NCBI GenBank assembly: GCA_900770945.1
Contig: CAAGME010000001.1
Coordinates: 1-17,990 of the forward strand
From: Clostridia bacterium
GTDB taxonomy: Bacteria; Bacillota; Clostridia; Christensenellales; Borkfalkiaceae
Direction of reading: 5' to 3'
DNA length: 17,990 nucleotides
Both the position numbers and the translations under genes were made by a program. Shown piece after piece: positions 14,758 to 17,990 of this stretch. A model generated the notes under the pieces. It worked only from the letters and a program-made list of their open reading frames with translations. It did not search any database and was not told the DNA's origin. Within the stretch, counting starts at the first letter, position 1. Every line of letters starts with the position of its first letter.

Positions 14758-15302
14758 GCAGCGAATTTAAGGGAACGACCATTTGCGCCGTGAAAAGAAA
14801 AGGCGTAACCGCCATCGCGGGTGACGGTCAGGTAACGCTCGGAGAGAGCGTGGTATTCAAAAACAGCGCGAAAAAAGTAAGAAGAATTTATAACGACAGC
14901 GTTATTTTAGGCTTTGCCGGCGCGGTTTCGGACGCTTTTACGCTTTGCGAAAGGTTCGAGGGTATGCTTAATAAGTACTCGGGAAACCTATTGCGTTCGG
15001 CGGTAGAGCTTGCCGAGCTATGGAGAAACGACAAGGTCGGCAGACAGCTTAACGCCATGATGATAGTAGCCGACGCGGCTACGCTTCTGATAGTTTCCGG
15101 TACGGGCGAAGTCATCGAGCCGGACGACGGCGTTTGCGCTATCGGCAGCGGCGGAAATTACGCGCTTGCAGCCGCCAGAGCTTTGATGGAAGAAACGGAT
15201 TATTCCGCAGACGAAATCGCCGTAAAAGCTTTGAAAATCGCAAGTAAAATATGTATTTTCACAAACGACAACATAATGGTAGAAACGGTAAGGGAGGGCT
15301 AA
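14754..15302 (+). CDS. hslV: ATP-dependent protease HslVU, peptidase subunit HslV (ClpQ)
   Basis: HslV is the proteasome-like peptidase that degrades proteins unfolded by HslU. The 182-residue length is usual. The N-terminus MSSEFKG-TTICAV shows a 7-residue propeptide before Thr8, the expected catalytic N-terminal threonine after processing; this is the Thr type rather than the Ser-type ClpQ (CodW) of Bacillus subtilis. GDGQVTLG, KVRRI and GFAGAVSDAFTLCERFE are conserved family stretches, and IGSGGNYALAAARAL is the C-terminal signature. AAAGGAA lies about 7 bases before the ATG, which overlaps the trmFO stop. hslU follows after 4 bases, as expected for two subunits of one complex. Confidence 0.96.
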   Translation: MSSEFKGTTICAVKRKGVTAIAGDGQVTLGESVVFKNSAKKVRRIYNDSVILGFAGAVSDAFTLCERFEGMLNKYSGNLLRSAVELAELWRNDKVGRQLNAMMIVADAATLLIVSGTGEVIEPDDGVCAIGSGGNYALAAARALMEETDYSADEIAVKALKIASKICIFTNDNIMVETVREG

Positions 15303-15306
15303 GAAG

Positions 15307-16623
15307 ATGAACGATTATCTTTCGCCGAGGCAGATTGTAGCCGAACTCGACAAGTACGTTATCGGACAGGATTCCGCAAAAAAGGAAGTGGCGGTCGCGC
15401 TTCGCAACAGGTATAGACGAAGCAGACTCCCCGTCGAAACGCAAGAGGAAATAACGCCTAAAAACATTATAATGAAAGGTCCTACGGGCGTGGGTAAAAC
15501 GGAGATAGCAAGAAGGCTTGCCAAGCTTGTCCGCGCGCCGTTCATCAAGGTGGAAGCTACTAAGTTTACCGAAGTAGGGTACGTCGGCAGGGATTGCGAA
15601 TCGATGGTTCGCGACCTCGTCGAATACAGCGTGCGGCTCGTGAGAGAAGAACAGATGAAAGACCTTTCGGCAAAAGCTTACGAAACGGCTAAAAGAAAAG
15701 TCGTCAGAATTCTTGAAGAGTCACTCAAAAACGAAAAGGGCGAGAAGCCGACGGAAATTTTCAGATCGGAAATCGAAAACGGAATAACCGAAGGCAAGTA
15801 CGACGATTATTTTATCGAAATAGAAGTAGCCGATACGCCGCGTCCGAAGGAACTTATCCCGGGGAGCGGAACGGAGATCGACTTAGGTTCCATTTTCGGC
15901 GGATTTATGCCCAAAAAGACTAAGAAAAAGCGCATAACCGTTAAGGAAGCGATGAAGCTTATGACCGAAGAAGAAGCGGCTAAGCTCGTTGACGAGGACG
16001 CGGTTATCACCGAGGGCGTGAGAAGAGCCGAACAGGAAGGAATAATATTTATCGACGAGATAGACAAAATCGCTTCCAAGGAAAAAACGGGCGGCGCGGA
16101 CGTGTCACGCGAGGGCGTGCAAAGGGATATTCTCCCGATAGTGGAAGGTTCGACCGTCGGAACAAAGTACGGCTCTGTTAAAACCGATTATATTCTCTTT
16201 ATCGCGGCGGGCGCGTTTCAGATTTCGTCTATAAGCGACTTAATCCCCGAACTTCAAGGCAGGTTCCCCGTTATAGTCGAACTCCAAAGCCTCACAAAAG
16301 AAGATTTCGTCAAGATTTTAACGTTGCCGAAAAACGCTATCACCAAGCAGTATTCTACGCTTTTGTCGGTGGACAACATCGAACTTTCTTTCGCGGACGA
16401 CGCTATCGAAGCGATTGCCGATTTGTGCGTGGAAACTAACGCCACGCAAGAGGATATCGGCGCGAGAAGGCTTCATACGATAATGGAAAACTTGCTCGAA
16501 GATATTTCGTTCAATGCGGACGGAAGTTATCCGATGACTAAGGTGGTTATCGACAAAAAGTACGTTACCGAGCATCTCAGCGAAGTTTCGGCAAGCAAAA
16601 ACCTTAAAAAGTTTATTCTTTAA
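15307..16623 (+). CDS. hslU: ATP-dependent protease HslVU, ATPase subunit HslU (ClpY)
   Basis: HslU forms hexameric AAA+ rings that unfold substrates and thread them into HslV. The 438-residue protein has Walker A GPTGVGKT (58-65), the pore loop GYVG (91-94), Walker B IIFIDE (246-251), and the arginine-finger/sensor region LIPELQGRFPV. Residues about 105-230 are the inserted I-domain, charged and low in conservation. The C-terminus ends NLKKFIL, the hydrophobic tail that docks into HslV and activates it. A strong ribosome site, GGGAGGG, overlaps the end of hslV. In Bacillus codY follows clpY; here hisS follows after 18 bases instead. Confidence 0.97.
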   Translation: MNDYLSPRQIVAELDKYVIGQDSAKKEVAVALRNRYRRSRLPVETQEEITPKNIIMKGPTGVGKTEIARRLAKLVRAPFIKVEATKFTEVGYVGRDCESMVRDLVEYSVRLVREEQMKDLSAKAYETAKRKVVRILEESLKNEKGEKPTEIFRSEIENGITEGKYDDYFIEIEVADTPRPKELIPGSGTEIDLGSIFGGFMPKKTKKKRITVKEAMKLMTEEEAAKLVDEDAVITEGVRRAEQEGIIFIDEIDKIASKEKTGGADVSREGVQRDILPIVEGSTVGTKYGSVKTDYILFIAAGAFQISSISDLIPELQGRFPVIVELQSLTKEDFVKILTLPKNAITKQYSTLLSVDNIELSFADDAIEAIADLCVETNATQEDIGARRLHTIMENLLEDISFNADGSYPMTKVVIDKKYVTEHLSEVSASKNLKKFIL

Positions 16624-16641
16624 TTAGAAATCGGAGAAATT

Positions 16642-17889
16642 ATGATTAACATACCGAAAGGGACGAAGGACGTTTTGCCCGAGGAATCGTATAAGTGGCA
16701 CTATGTTGAAAAAATCGTGCGGGAAACAGCCGAAAATTATAACGTGAAGGAAATAAGAACGCCGACGTTCGAGCATACCGAACTCTTTTTGCGCGGCGTG
16801 GGCGACACTACCGACATCGTCAACAAGGAAATGTATACCTTCGAGGACAAAGGCAAACGCTCCATAACGTTGAAGCCCGAGGGTACGGCGGGGGTTGCGC
16901 GCGCGTTTATCGAAAACGGTTTGCAAAGCGGCGTTATGCCCGTCAAAATGTACTATATCACGCCCGTTTTTCGTTACGAAAGACCGCAGGCGGGAAGACT
17001 CCGCGAACACCACCAGTTCGGCGTGGAATTCTACGGTTCGTCATCTGCCGATACGGACGCAGAAGTAATTCTTTTGGCGTACGATATTTTAAATAGGCTC
17101 GACCTCAAAGTAAAGCTCAACATAAACAGCATGGGGTGCGCCGATTGCAGAAAGCAATACAACGCGGCTTTAAAAGCGTATTTAAAGGACAATTACGACT
17201 GTCTTTGCGAAACCTGCAAGGTTCGTTACGAAAAAAATCCGTTGAGAATACTCGACTGCAAGGAAGAAAAATGCAGAGAAATTTGCAAAAACGCGCCTAA
17301 GATAACCGACTATCTTTGCGACGATTGCAAGGCGCACTTCGAAAGGCTTAAAAAACTCCTTACCGTAGCGGGGCTTGAATACACCGTAAACCCGCTTATA
17401 GTGAGGGGGCTTGATTATTACACGAAAACCGTTTTCGAATTCGTTACCGACGCGCTCGGTTCGCAAGGCACGGTTTGCGGCGGCGGAAGATACGACAATC
17501 TCGTGTCGGAGCTGGGCGGACCGAAAATGCCCGGAATAGGCTTCGGAATGGGCATAGAACGCGTGCTTATGCTTATGGAAGCGACGGGGGTCGAAATTCC
17601 GAAGGAAAAACAACTCGAAGTTTACTTTGCTTCGATGGGCGAAAAGGCTTACGAGATTGCTTTTAAGGTAACGGAGGCTTTGAGAAGAGCCGGCGTTAAG
17701 GCGGAATGCGACCATATGGGGCGCGGCGTTAAGTCGCAGTTCAAGTATGCGGACAAGCAAGGCGCGAAGAATGTTGTAACGATAGGCGACAACGAAATCG
17801 AAAGCGGCGTCGTCAACGTTAAAAACATGGCGGACGGTACGCTCACTGAAGTAAAACTCGATAATCTCGTAGAATTTTTTAAAGGATAG
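16642..17889 (+). CDS. hisS: histidyl-tRNA synthetase
   Basis: This class II synthetase charges tRNA-His. The 415-residue length is normal. Motif 1 region RTPTFEHTELFLR (39-51), TDIVNKEMYTFEDK, LKPEGTA (77-83), motif 2 FRYERPQAGRLREHHQFGVE (110-129), the histidine-specific RGLDYYTKTVFEF (255-267), GGGRYDNL, and motif 3 GIGFGMGIERVL (298-309) are all present. The C-terminal anticodon-binding domain spans about 326-415. The insertion domain has ten cysteines between 166 and 229 (CADC, CLCETC, CDDC and others), consistent with a metal-bound domain as in other clostridial enzymes. GGAG lies 5 bases before ATG. No T-box leader is present because the gap to hslU is 18 bases; it is probably read through from the topA operon. 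Confidence 0.97.
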   Translation: MINIPKGTKDVLPEESYKWHYVEKIVRETAENYNVKEIRTPTFEHTELFLRGVGDTTDIVNKEMYTFEDKGKRSITLKPEGTAGVARAFIENGLQSGVMPVKMYYITPVFRYERPQAGRLREHHQFGVEFYGSSSADTDAEVILLAYDILNRLDLKVKLNINSMGCADCRKQYNAALKAYLKDNYDCLCETCKVRYEKNPLRILDCKEEKCREICKNAPKITDYLCDDCKAHFERLKKLLTVAGLEYTVNPLIVRGLDYYTKTVFEFVTDALGSQGTVCGGGRYDNLVSELGGPKMPGIGFGMGIERVLMLMEATGVEIPKEKQLEVYFASMGEKAYEIAFKVTEALRRAGVKAECDHMGRGVKSQFKYADKQGAKNVVTIGDNEIESGVVNVKNMADGTLTEVKLDNLVEFFKG

Positions 17890-17910
17890 GGATTGCATTC
17901 TTCATCACTA

Positions 17911-17990
17911 ATTATTTTTGCGGCAATAAATCGGTTTTTGCTGCGTTAAACTCCCATCAATGTACGTCGAGTACTATTTCGGTCGTTTGC
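17911..17990. repeat. left part of a second palindromic repeat, cut by the window edge
   Basis: After hisS the DNA resembles the element at 1973-2099. Shared landmarks in the same order are CGGC (17921), TTTTGC overlapping CTGCGT (17936-17946), TACGT-NN-AGTAC (17963-17974; centre GTAC-GTCGA-GTAC) and CGGTC (17980-17984). The right arm is mostly outside the window, and the left boundary is uncertain. I see no terminator for hisS between 17890 and 17910. Confidence 0.6.

Overview
The window looks like chromosomal DNA of an uncultured or little-studied member of the Clostridia (Bacillota). The evidence is consensus sigma-A promoters with 17-base spacers, AGGAGG-like ribosome binding sites, AT-rich intergenic DNA with gene bodies of middling GC, a low-GC Gram-positive style dprA-topA-trmFO-hslV-hslU cluster, and a YetF (DUF421) gene paired with a DUF4363 gene. 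The species cannot be named from sequence alone.

Layout. Positions 1-1301 (minus strand) carry tRNA-Val(UAC), a TetR-family regulator and tRNA-Leu(GAG), with promoters visible for all three. A divergent promoter at 1396-1424 drives a small two-helix membrane protein of unknown function (1458-1955). Positions 1956-2278 contain no gene; they hold three different repeat modules placed end to end, directly before uvrB-uvrA (2279-7049), two subunits of the nucleotide excision repair nuclease. Between uvrA and the convergent yetF-DUF4363 operon (minus, 7202-8256) lie a terminator hairpin and a tandem array of short hairpins separated by an identical 7-base spacer. From 8359 to 17889 the plus strand carries comM-dprA (DNA uptake and recombination) and then topA-trmFO-hslV-hslU-hisS (DNA supercoiling, tRNA modification, ATP-dependent proteolysis, histidyl-tRNA synthesis), tightly packed with overlaps or short gaps. 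The last 80 bases are the start of a second copy of the palindromic repeat family seen before uvrB.

The protein-coding genes are mostly ordinary housekeeping genes. The unusual content is in the spaces between them. The hairpin array at 7098-7211 keeps its TCGATAT spacer while its stem sequences change with pairing preserved, and a possible outlying hairpin lies upstream of the same operon. The 127-base imperfect palindrome at 1973-2099 has a related element at the right edge. Further inverted repeats sit around the promoters of the small membrane protein and topA. TopA also carries five C-terminal cysteine modules, two of which are a recent duplication.
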